Under the pieces are notes generated by a model. The model did not search any database, had not been told where the DNA came from, and worked only from the letters and a program-made list of their open reading frames with translations. Below are positions 57,534 through 64,000 of a stretch of 64,000 nucleotides of DNA, in pieces. Location of the stretch: positions 1-64,000 of the forward strand of contig CAKPFO010000002.1 in assembly GCA_934153805.1 (NCBI GenBank). The letters are read 5' to 3'. The translations under genes were made by a program, and so were the position numbers. Origin of the DNA: an uncultured Clostridia bacterium (lineage in GTDB: Bacteria > Bacillota > Clostridia > TANB77 > CAG-508). Numbering within the stretch: position 1 is the first letter of the stretch; every line of letters starts with the position of its first letter.

Positions 57534-59390
57534 ATGAATGAAAATAATAGATTTTCTTTTGAGCAATCTGGCTTATTAGTTCTTACATTAGCTCAACGTT
57601 TACGGCTATATTATCAACTAGAATGTTTGACTGGTATTCACTTGCTTGTTGCAGCAATTTCTATTTCTCAGTCTCCACTTTATAAGAGGCTAATAGACTT
57701 AGGAATTGAAAAAGATCAAATATCTCAAATTTGTTCAGACATGTTACAAGAAACATACTTAGCTTACAGCACTCAAAAACCTTTTTGTGTAATAAACCTT
57801 AATAGTAATGTATTTGCTCTATCTGAAGAAGCTTTTAGTATTCTAAATACAGCAGATAATATAGCTAAAAATTATTATTCAAAAAATTATATAGGTTGTA
57901 ACGAGATTATTTCGGCTTGCTGTGAGTTCTTACCTATACCTTATGAATGTTTTTTGAAAAAGGCTGGAATCTATCCAGCTCCCAACAATTTGCAAAAGGA
58001 GGATATTACTATGAAAATACCCGTTGGTTTATCTGGTTGCTTAACCGTTTTAAATTCAAAATTTTCACCTAATGAAAGTGAATGTACTATTTTAGGGCGT
58101 GAAAAAGAAACTTTGTCCTTACTTCGGATTTTAGCTAAAGCAAAAAAGAGAAATGCCGTATTAATTGGCGAACCCGGTGTAGGAAAAACTGCCATTGTCG
58201 AAAAATTTACATGGCTTATTGTAACAGGCAATTGCCCTAGTAAATTTAAAGACTACAGTGTAGTCTCTTTGGATGTAAATGCGATTATAGCAGATACACA
58301 GTTTAGAGGAAGCGCAGAAGCACGTTTTAATGCTCTTATCGGTTTTCTGGAAGATAACCCAAAATGTATTTTATTTATTGATGAAATACATACTCTTCTT
58401 GGAGCCGGAGCTTGCCGTGAAGGTGATTTGGATTTAGCAAATGCTTTAAAGCCTATTTTAGCTAGAAGTTCTACACAGGTCATTGGAGCAACTACAAGTG
58501 ATGAGTACACAAAGTACTTTTCTAAAGATGGTGCTCTTAAACGTAGATTTGAAAAAATTGATGTAAAAGAACCCAAAATTGCAGAAGTACTCCCTATGAT
58601 AAGAAATCAGATAAAATGGCTATCTAGCGTTCATAATGTTGCCGTTTCTGATGAAATTGTTCATATGATTATATTCTATGCTTCTTGCTTTAATAAAGAA
58701 ACCAAAAATCCTGACCGTACACTTGATTTGCTTGACAGAGCAATGGCAACGGCAGAACTTGCTGGTAAAAATGCTGTAGACCGTAATGATGTTTTAGATA
58801 ATTTCAGTGTTAATAATGAAATATTAAATAACACACCTGAAAATGTTAAAATTGCCTTGGCAGCGCATGAAGCAGGTCATTTTTTAGTTCATCATTTTTC
58901 CAGTGAATTGTCTAATTTTAAAACTACAGCACTTTCTATTATGCCCGCTGAAGATTACTATGGAGCTCATGTATATGAAATTGACAACAATGTAATACCT
59001 TCTAGAACATTAAACTACTACATTCAGTATATTGCTTGTTCTTTAGGTGGTAGAATTGCAGAGAAATTATTCTCTTCTGAGCTTTCGGCAGGTGCTAGTG
59101 CGGACTTAAAGAAAGCAACTGATTTGGCTAAAGTGGTAGTAACCCAGTATGCTTTAGTTGATACCTTTAGTGATAAAAGAGTTTATTTAAACGACAAAGA
59201 TAGCGCTCCTTTAATTAGAGAAAATGTCTATCGCATTGATAATGAAATAGACAACCTTCTTAATAAAGCAGAAATGTGTGCTAAATATATCTTTAAACAT
59301 CATAGAAAGGAGCTTAATCTTTTAGTAGACACTTTATTAGAACGGAAAATGCTGTCAGCAGAGGAACTTGATGAATTATTTGCAGAATAA
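57534..59390 (+). CDS. Fusion of Clp-type AAA+ ATPase with FtsH-like M41 zinc peptidase
   Basis: This is a 618-aa protein without a membrane segment, so probably a cytoplasmic ATP-driven protease on one chain. Residues about 5-150 resemble a Clp N-terminal domain. Residues about 185-400 are a Clp A/B/C first-ring AAA+ module: Walker A GEPGVGKT (212-219), Walker B LFIDEIH (about 279-285), arginine finger in GALKRRF (333-339). Residues about 435-615 match the FtsH M41 peptidase, with zinc motif HEAGH (445-449) and the third ligand Asp524 in GASADLKKATD. Normal FtsH has membrane segments and its own AAA type, and Clp ATPases use a separate ClpP, so this order is unusual. AGGAGG lies 8 bases before the ATG. 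Codon use (CGT, CGG, GCC, GCG, TGC) looks less AT-biased than in the surface genes, which may mean acquisition. Substrates unknown. Confidence 0.85.
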   Translation: MNENNRFSFEQSGLLVLTLAQRLRLYYQLECLTGIHLLVAAISISQSPLYKRLIDLGIEKDQISQICSDMLQETYLAYSTQKPFCVINLNSNVFALSEEAFSILNTADNIAKNYYSKNYIGCNEIISACCEFLPIPYECFLKKAGIYPAPNNLQKEDITMKIPVGLSGCLTVLNSKFSPNESECTILGREKETLSLLRILAKAKKRNAVLIGEPGVGKTAIVEKFTWLIVTGNCPSKFKDYSVVSLDVNAIIADTQFRGSAEARFNALIGFLEDNPKCILFIDEIHTLLGAGACREGDLDLANALKPILARSSTQVIGATTSDEYTKYFSKDGALKRRFEKIDVKEPKIAEVLPMIRNQIKWLSSVHNVAVSDEIVHMIIFYASCFNKETKNPDRTLDLLDRAMATAELAGKNAVDRNDVLDNFSVNNEILNNTPENVKIALAAHEAGHFLVHHFSSELSNFKTTALSIMPAEDYYGAHVYEIDNNVIPSRTLNYYIQYIACSLGGRIAEKLFSSELSAGASADLKKATDLAKVVVTQYALVDTFSDKRVYLNDKDSAPLIRENVYRIDNEIDNLLNKAEMCAKYIFKHHRKELNLLVDTLLERKMLSAEELDELFAE

Positions 59391-59451
59391 TGTTATTCTT
59401 AAAATTCTATATTACAACTAAATATTGATTGAGTTTTTTACTCAAATTGTT

Positions 59452-59497
59452 AAAAACCAGCATGTTAAAAATATTTTTTTACACGCTGGTTTTTTTG
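59452..59497 (+). terminator. Bidirectional terminator between Clp/M41 and ZIP genes
   Basis: AAAAACCAGC (59452-59461) pairs with GCTGGTTTTT (59485-59494) with extra TGT/ACA pairing inside; T runs follow in both directions. It serves two convergent genes. The stretch from there to 59606 shows nothing else. Confidence 0.87.
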
Positions 59498-59606
59498 CAT
59501 ATTTTTCTAATATTAAAAATAAAATTTGTATAAAACCTTTTAATATCAACAATTTTGGTTTGCTTTTTCAATTGACATAATAGCATGTTGTTGTGTGTAT
59601 TACTTT

Positions 59607-60353
59607 TTATGTTAATTGCAATGCTAGTAATCCTATTAAAAAACCTAACATATTTCCAACTGCTGTCATTCTACCTTGATATAGTTTGTTAGACTCTGGA
59701 ACAAGTTCTCCAGAAACAATATATAACATCGCACCTGCTGCAAAACTTAAGCATACACTAATCACATCTTTAGATATTCCACCTACTAATGCTCCAAAAA
59801 ATGCCCCTATCCCTGTAGTTACTCCAGACATTAACACATAAAATACTACTTTTAACTTTCCCATTCCTCCGTTTTTCATAGGAACTGCCATAGATATTCC
59901 TTCTGGTATATCATGTAGGCAAATAGCTATAGCCAGTGAATATCCTAAAGAAATAGATGCACCAAACCCAGAACCAATTGCTAAACCTTCTGGCAAATTG
60001 TGTAATGCTAAACCTATACTAACAATAATTCCTGTTTTTAATAAACTATTTGTATCTATACTCATTTTATTTTTCGTGTTAAACTTTTTCTGCACCAATA
60101 TATCACATATAATCATAGATACTATACCTAAAATAATTCCGGCTAATATACTAATTATATTAGAAATTTCCATGGCCTCTGGTATTAAGTCAAAACATAT
60201 AATTGCAAGCATAAGTCCTGATGCAAACGATAAGACAAAACTTAAGAATTTATTAGAGGTTCTTTTAAAAGTAACTCCTATAATTCCTCCTATAGTAGTT
60301 CCAAAAGTACCAAAAAACAAGCCCACTAGCGTAGTTTTTAATAATTCACTCAA
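59607..60353 (-). CDS. ZIP-family metal ion transporter
   Basis: This is a 248-aa integral membrane protein of the ZIP (ZupT-like) family, which imports zinc or other divalent metals. About eight hydrophobic segments are visible. The two family motifs with metal-binding His and Glu are HNLPEG (118-123) and HDIPEG (147-152), in the fourth and fifth segments. The variable cytoplasmic loop (about 88-105) is short and lacks a His-rich stretch. The start codon is TTG, supported by AAGGAG 9 bases upstream; no ATG is suitable nearby. It follows the ABC-F gene by 92 bp on the same strand, so it may be partly co-transcribed. Which metal is carried cannot be read from sequence. Confidence 0.9.
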   Translation of the reverse strand: MSELLKTTLVGLFFGTFGTTIGGIIGVTFKRTSNKFLSFVLSFASGLMLAIICFDLIPEAMEISNIISILAGIILGIVSMIICDILVQKKFNTKNKMSIDTNSLLKTGIIVSIGLALHNLPEGLAIGSGFGASISLGYSLAIAICLHDIPEGISMAVPMKNGGMGKLKVVFYVLMSGVTTGIGAFFGALVGGISKDVISVCLSFAAGAMLYIVSGELVPESNKLYQGRMTAVGNMLGFLIGLLALQLT

Positions 60354-60368
60354 ATAAAACCACTCCTT

Positions 60369-60398
60369 AAAAACAAACTTTTTTATTAGTTTATTTTT
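60369..60398 (-). terminator. Weak AT hairpin between ABC-F and ZIP genes
   Basis: Arms 60369-60379 and 60388-60398 pair with one mismatch, followed on the minus strand by a T run that ends just before the ZIP ribosome site. It may be a weak terminator for the ABC-F gene or reduce read-through into ZIP. Confidence 0.35.
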
Positions 60399-60445
60399 AA
60401 AAAGTGGTATTTATTCTTATAATAGCTTAAATACTTTTTATTGTA

Positions 60446-62026
60446 TTACTCTATTCCTAAATACTCATCATAAGTTACTTCTCTGTCAATAACTTTGTCT
60501 AATTTAATATCAATTATTCTATTTGCAACAGTTTGTGTTAATTGATGATCATGAGATGTAAATATTATGTTTCCAACAAATTTTTTCATTCCTTCATTTA
60601 ATGCTGTTATACTTTCCATATCTAAATGATTTGTTGGTTCATCCATTATTAGCATATTAGCTCCAGATAGCATCATTTTAGATAATACACATCTTACCTT
60701 CTCTCCTCCAGACAATACTTTTACATATTTTAAAGCTTCTTCTCCAGAAAATAGCATTCTTCCTAAAAAGCTTCTTACATAAGTTTCATCTGGATCTTTT
60801 GAATATTGTCTTAACCAATCTGTTATTGTCATATCATCTTCAAATAAATAGTTATTATCTTTAGGGAAATATGTTGAACTAATAGTAGTTCCCCACTCTA
60901 TCTCTCCCTCGTCTGGCTCTAATTCTCCTGCTATAATTTGGAATAAAACAGTTTTTGCATTTTCATTATCTGCTAAAAATGCTATTTTATCTCCTTGTTT
61001 TACTACAAAAGAAACATTGTCAAGTAATTTTTCCCCATTTATTGTTTTAGATATATTCTTAACTTTTAAAATTTCTTTTCCTGGCTCTCTATCTGGTTTA
61101 AAATCTATATATGGATATCTTCTATTAGAAGGTTTTATTTCGTCTAGCTCAATCTTTTCTAATGATTTCTTTCTTGATGTAGCTTGTTTAGATTTAGAAG
61201 CATTAGCACTAAATCTTGCAATAAATGCTTGTAATTCTTTTATCTTTTCTTCTTTCTTCTTGTTTTGTTCCTTCATTTGTTTTAATAAAAGTTGGCTAGA
61301 TTCATACCAGAAATCATAGTTTCCAGGGAATACTTTTATTTGTCCAAAGTCAACATCTGCAATGTGTGTACATACTTTATTTAAAAAGTATCTATCATGT
61401 GATACTACAATTACAGTATTTTCAAAATTAATTAAAAATTCTTCAAGCCATTCTATACTTTTTAAGTCTAAATCGTTTGTAGGCTCATCCAATAATAAAA
61501 TATCTGGATTTCCAAAAAGAGCTTGTGCTAAAAGCACCTTAACTTTGTCTTTAGCCTCTAATTCACTCATTAGCTTATAATGGCTTTCTGTGTCAATTCC
61601 TAAATCATTTAAAAGTACTGCCGCATCAGATTCTGCATTCCATCCATCAAGTTCTGCAAATCTTTCTTCTAGTTTTGCAGCCTTCATACCATCTTCTTCA
61701 TTAAAATCTGGTTTCATATAGATTGCATCTTTTTCTTTCATTATTTTATATAATTCTTCATTCCCCATTATTACTGTATCCATTACAGTATATTCTTCAT
61801 AAGCAAAGTGGTCTTGCTTTAAAACAGAAAGTCTTTCTCCTTTTTCTTTTGTAACCTCACCCTTGCTTGGCTCTATATCTCCTGATAAAACCTTTAAAAA
61901 AGTAGATTTTCCTGCACCATTGGCACCAATAATACCATAGCAACAACCTTTATTAAATTTTATATTTACATCTTCAAAAAGAGTTCTCTTTCCAAAACGT
62001 ACAGTTACACCAACTGCGTTTAGCAT
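60446..62026 (-). CDS. ABC-F family ATPase, YbiT/YkpA-like
   Basis: This is a 526-aa soluble protein with two ABC ATPase domains and no membrane part. ABC-F proteins act on ribosomes. The first domain has Walker A GANGAGKST (34-42) and LLLDEPTNDLD, but its signature is degenerate (LEAKDKVKVLLAQ instead of LSGGQ). A charged linker rich in Lys and Glu lies between the domains (about 240-300). The second domain has an intact signature LSGGEKVR and MDEPTNHLD but a degenerate Walker A (ADNENAKT). Both oddities are usual for the YbiT/YkpA branch, which favours this over antibiotic-resistance ABC-F types. AAAGGA lies 10 bases before the ATG, and a clear promoter sits at 62072-62100. The exact ribosomal role is not known from sequence. 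Confidence 0.9.
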   Translation of the reverse strand: MLNAVGVTVRFGKRTLFEDVNIKFNKGCCYGIIGANGAGKSTFLKVLSGDIEPSKGEVTKEKGERLSVLKQDHFAYEEYTVMDTVIMGNEELYKIMKEKDAIYMKPDFNEEDGMKAAKLEERFAELDGWNAESDAAVLLNDLGIDTESHYKLMSELEAKDKVKVLLAQALFGNPDILLLDEPTNDLDLKSIEWLEEFLINFENTVIVVSHDRYFLNKVCTHIADVDFGQIKVFPGNYDFWYESSQLLLKQMKEQNKKKEEKIKELQAFIARFSANASKSKQATSRKKSLEKIELDEIKPSNRRYPYIDFKPDREPGKEILKVKNISKTINGEKLLDNVSFVVKQGDKIAFLADNENAKTVLFQIIAGELEPDEGEIEWGTTISSTYFPKDNNYLFEDDMTITDWLRQYSKDPDETYVRSFLGRMLFSGEEALKYVKVLSGGEKVRCVLSKMMLSGANMLIMDEPTNHLDMESITALNEGMKKFVGNIIFTSHDHQLTQTVANRIIDIKLDKVIDREVTYDEYLGIE

Positions 62027-62071
62027 ATTTATTCACATTCCTTTCTCATTTTATTTAACTAACCTGTGCAT

Positions 62072-62100
62072 ATTATATACGATAAAACTACTTTTTTCAA
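62072..62100 (-). promoter_or_regulatory. Sigma-A promoter of the ABC-F gene
   Basis: Minus strand -35 TTGAAA, 17-base spacer, -10 TATAAT, about 45 bases before the ATG. Confidence 0.75.
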
Positions 62101-62161
62101 GTTTATTGTTACTTTATTAATATTTTATTAGTCAAATTGTCTTTTCTTTCCTCCGTAAAGA

Positions 62162-62273
62162 TATCACACTTTTGCAACATTTTTTTATGTATTTATCACA
62201 CTTTTGCAAATTTTTTCTGTGTTTGTATCACACTTTTGCAAGCTTTTTTCGTATTTTTATCACACTTTTGCAT
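62162..62273. repeat. Four-copy 32-bp tandem repeat, iteron-like
   Basis: TATCACACTTTTGCAA starts at 62162, 62194, 62226 and 62258, an exact 32-bp period; the last copy ends in T. The 16 bases between copies are also alike (a T run then TGT.TTT) but vary more. It lies about 60 bp above the -35 of the ABC-F gene. The rest of 62027-62504 holds that promoter, one weak hairpin, and otherwise AT-rich sequence with nothing else seen. Confidence 0.9.
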
Positions 62274-62351
62274 TAATAAATATCAAAGAGTGCCAATATA
62301 AACAGAGATTTTTGACATTTACATGTAATCCCATTGACACTTTCTTATAAC

Positions 62352-62390
62352 AAAATAAGACCTAACATATTTCTATATTAAATCTTATTT
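62352..62390 (-). terminator. Weak hairpin downstream of the prepilin-like gene
   Basis: AAATAAGA and TCTTATTT form an 8-bp stem with a loop of about 22 bases and a short T stretch. It lies about 115 bases past the stop at 62505, so it is only a possible terminator. Confidence 0.3.
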
Positions 62391-62504
62391 CCACACATAT
62401 ATTTTTTTATTTTGGATTTGTTATTCTTCTAGTACTTTTTAACAATTCTTACTTTTGCATTTTCTTTCATATCAACCACCTTGCTTATCTTTTTGGCCAG
62501 ATAT

Positions 62505-64000
62505 CTAAATTGCAAAACCAGGTATAACTGCTCTTGTTCCACTAGCAGAATTGTAGCCTGATTCGTAATAACCATCCACATCACAAAAAGCACCTGAATA
62601 TACAAAAGGCATTGACCTCAACCACATCGATTTTCTCCCAGTATAGCCAAATCCATTTTTGTGGCTATCTACGTTAGGGTTTAAAAATTTATAATATTTG
62701 TATCTTATTCCTTCATTCCCAGCTGAAGCATAAGCATAAGTATTATAATAACCTTCGCCATATATTTCATTAAATGAAAGGAGCCATATGTAATCTTCCG
62801 AATATGAGAGTTCTGTACTTGAATATAATTTGCAATATGCTTTCTTTACCTTTTTTATATTAATAATCTTTCTTAAATTTTCATATTGCGAGCCAGCAGT
62901 TGATTCCGCCGAACCATTTAGTAGTGTATATACATTACTTTCTTTCCAACCTCCTTCATTAACATTACTATCTCTCATCTTTTCTCTTTCTATTAACGGA
63001 TCCATATACTCAAAGCTTATTCCAGCATATGTATTATTGCCACCATATACTGTTTTGTCTACTAACTCATCATGATTAAATCCTAATAATCTCACTTTTT
63101 TACCGTCTAGGGTAAAAGTATCTCCTATTCCTATTGTGTATTGTTCTTTTCCCATTGCAAAAGTAACTCCTGCAGTGTCTGAATTTACCTGTTTTTCTCC
63201 TGTTCCTTCATTGTCCGATATTAACTTTGCAACAGCTTCTAGCGTTCCCCATTCTAAAGTTTGTTCACTTGCTGTGTGCGTTGAATTTACAGATACAATT
63301 CCTATATTCTGTATTTTAGCTGTTGTTACTATTGAATCTGGCTCGTATTCTACTATTGCTGTAACCTTATAATCAACTTCTGCTTGTAACCCTGTTACTG
63401 TATATATCTTTTCAGTTCCTGTATGTACTAACTTTCCATCTATATAATACTCTATTGCTTTTACTTTATCTCTGTCTGGTATTTCTACACTTAATGTCAT
63501 TTGCCCCATTATTGCGTCTTTTACATCAACCTCTATGTATCTTCTACAGCCTGTTAAACCACTTGAACTACCATTTTCTCCTGTCGAACCTCCTGTTGTT
63601 TCTCCTCCAGTAGATGTTCCTCCTGTACCTTCTGTTACTTTTGCTGTTCCTCCTACATATGTTATTTTTAAGCTTTTATCTACCTTAAATTCCATTCCAT
63701 TGTATGTAATATACATTTCTTCTGCATTTTCTAGATTAGGTATTCCTCCTGTTACGCTTGCAGATTTATTTAAAGCTATTGCATATATTGCATTATCTTT
63801 ATCCAAATATTCTGCAAAATCTTTTAATGTTGCTTGTCCCTCTTTTTCTATTTGTATTTCACTAGCTTTTAATTCTAACTTTTCTTTAGCTTGTGCTATT
63901 AGTGTTTCTTGTTGTGCCCTTTTTGCCTTACCAAATATTCCATTTTCTCCTACTGTTAAATTTATTACTATTGCAGATAATATAATTAACACAATTATTG
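62505..64000 (-). CDS. Prepilin-like surface protein with FN3 and DUF6273-like domains, partial
   Basis: The reading frame is open to the right edge, so the true start lies outside. At least 497 residues are present. The visible beginning, IIVLIILSAIVINLTVGENG, is the hydrophobic stalk of a type IV prepilin-like N-terminus; the peptidase site would be just beyond the edge. A GTG at 63992 is in frame but falls inside this stalk and is not the start. A charged helix (about 20-50) and a short folded part follow. A Gly/Thr/Ser linker at about 120-145 and a fibronectin type III-like domain (about 150-230) come next. The C-terminal part (about 270-495) ends in WLRSMPF and AVIPGFAI motifs like those of DUF6273 modules in gut Clostridia. 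Likely a pseudopilin-type or membrane-tethered surface protein; role unknown. Confidence 0.7.
   Translation of the reverse strand, partial: IIVLIILSAIVINLTVGENGIFGKAKRAQQETLIAQAKEKLELKASEIQIEKEGQATLKDFAEYLDKDNAIYAIALNKSASVTGGIPNLENAEEMYITYNGMEFKVDKSLKITYVGGTAKVTEGTGGTSTGGETTGGSTGENGSSSGLTGCRRYIEVDVKDAIMGQMTLSVEIPDRDKVKAIEYYIDGKLVHTGTEKIYTVTGLQAEVDYKVTAIVEYEPDSIVTTAKIQNIGIVSVNSTHTASEQTLEWGTLEAVAKLISDNEGTGEKQVNSDTAGVTFAMGKEQYTIGIGDTFTLDGKKVRLLGFNHDELVDKTVYGGNNTYAGISFEYMDPLIEREKMRDSNVNEGGWKESNVYTLLNGSAESTAGSQYENLRKIINIKKVKKAYCKLYSSTELSYSEDYIWLLSFNEIYGEGYYNTYAYASAGNEGIRYKYYKFLNPNVDSHKNGFGYTGRKSMWLRSMPFVYSGAFCDVDGYYESGYNSASGTRAVIPGFAI

Noticed and set aside
60446..62026. Broken ABC-F because of the degenerate signature and second Walker A
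   Set aside because: Both changes are usual in the YbiT/YkpA branch and the frame is complete.
62195..62272. A 25-codon minus-strand frame through the 32-bp repeats
   Set aside because: It reads the repeats in different frames, has no ribosome site and no conserved product.
62162..62273. CRISPR array
   Set aside because: The repeat is only 16 bp, the spacers resemble each other, and no cas genes are seen.

Overview
The window is very AT-rich and its genes look like those of a spore-forming Bacillota (Clostridia type). It has A+T-rich sigma-A promoters, strong AGGAGG-type ribosome sites, sortase-signal proteins, PcrA and YbiT-type ABC-F housekeeping genes, and a pair of CotF-type spore coat genes. 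No rRNA, tRNA, insertion sequence or CRISPR array was seen. Nearly all genes lie on the minus strand, so transcription order runs from high to low coordinates.

About 54 kb (207-54723) is a cell-surface cluster built from two complementary part types. Dockerin-type C-termini occur on five secreted proteins: a 4998-aa giant, a 1452-aa papain-like protease with leucine-rich repeats, two paralogous giants of 4325 and 4577 aa with von Willebrand A heads, and a 1608-aa protein. Cohesin-like domains occur on three proteins: two short ones that end in a sortase signal (5147-5866 and 38637-39542), and the N-terminus of the 1608-aa protein, which also has a dockerin and could act as an adaptor. The long middles of the giants are chains of CnaB/SpaA-type repeats. 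The simplest reading is a cellulosome-like docking system in which the enzymes are replaced by giant stalk adhesins and one protease, held on the wall by small cohesin anchors. Two dockerin sequence classes are present, so there may be two docking specificities. Binding itself is inferred, not shown.

Most surface genes carry their own promoter and terminator. Five of the promoters have a CCGTA motif (minus-strand reading) at 42-44 or 53-54 bp above the -35 box. Three intergenic regions share a longer repeated block with a hairpin. The last 531 bp of the two VWA giants are identical although the rest has diverged. Two coat genes on the plus strand (33524-34000) sit inside the cluster, divergent from one giant and convergent with the protease.

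The right part holds pcrA helicase (minus), a divergent plus-strand gene joining a Clp-type N domain and AAA+ ATPase to an FtsH-like M41 zinc peptidase, a ZIP metal transporter, a YbiT-like ABC-F ATPase, a four-copy 32-bp tandem repeat, and a prepilin-like surface protein cut by the right edge. The left edge cuts a gene for a short membrane-anchored protein.
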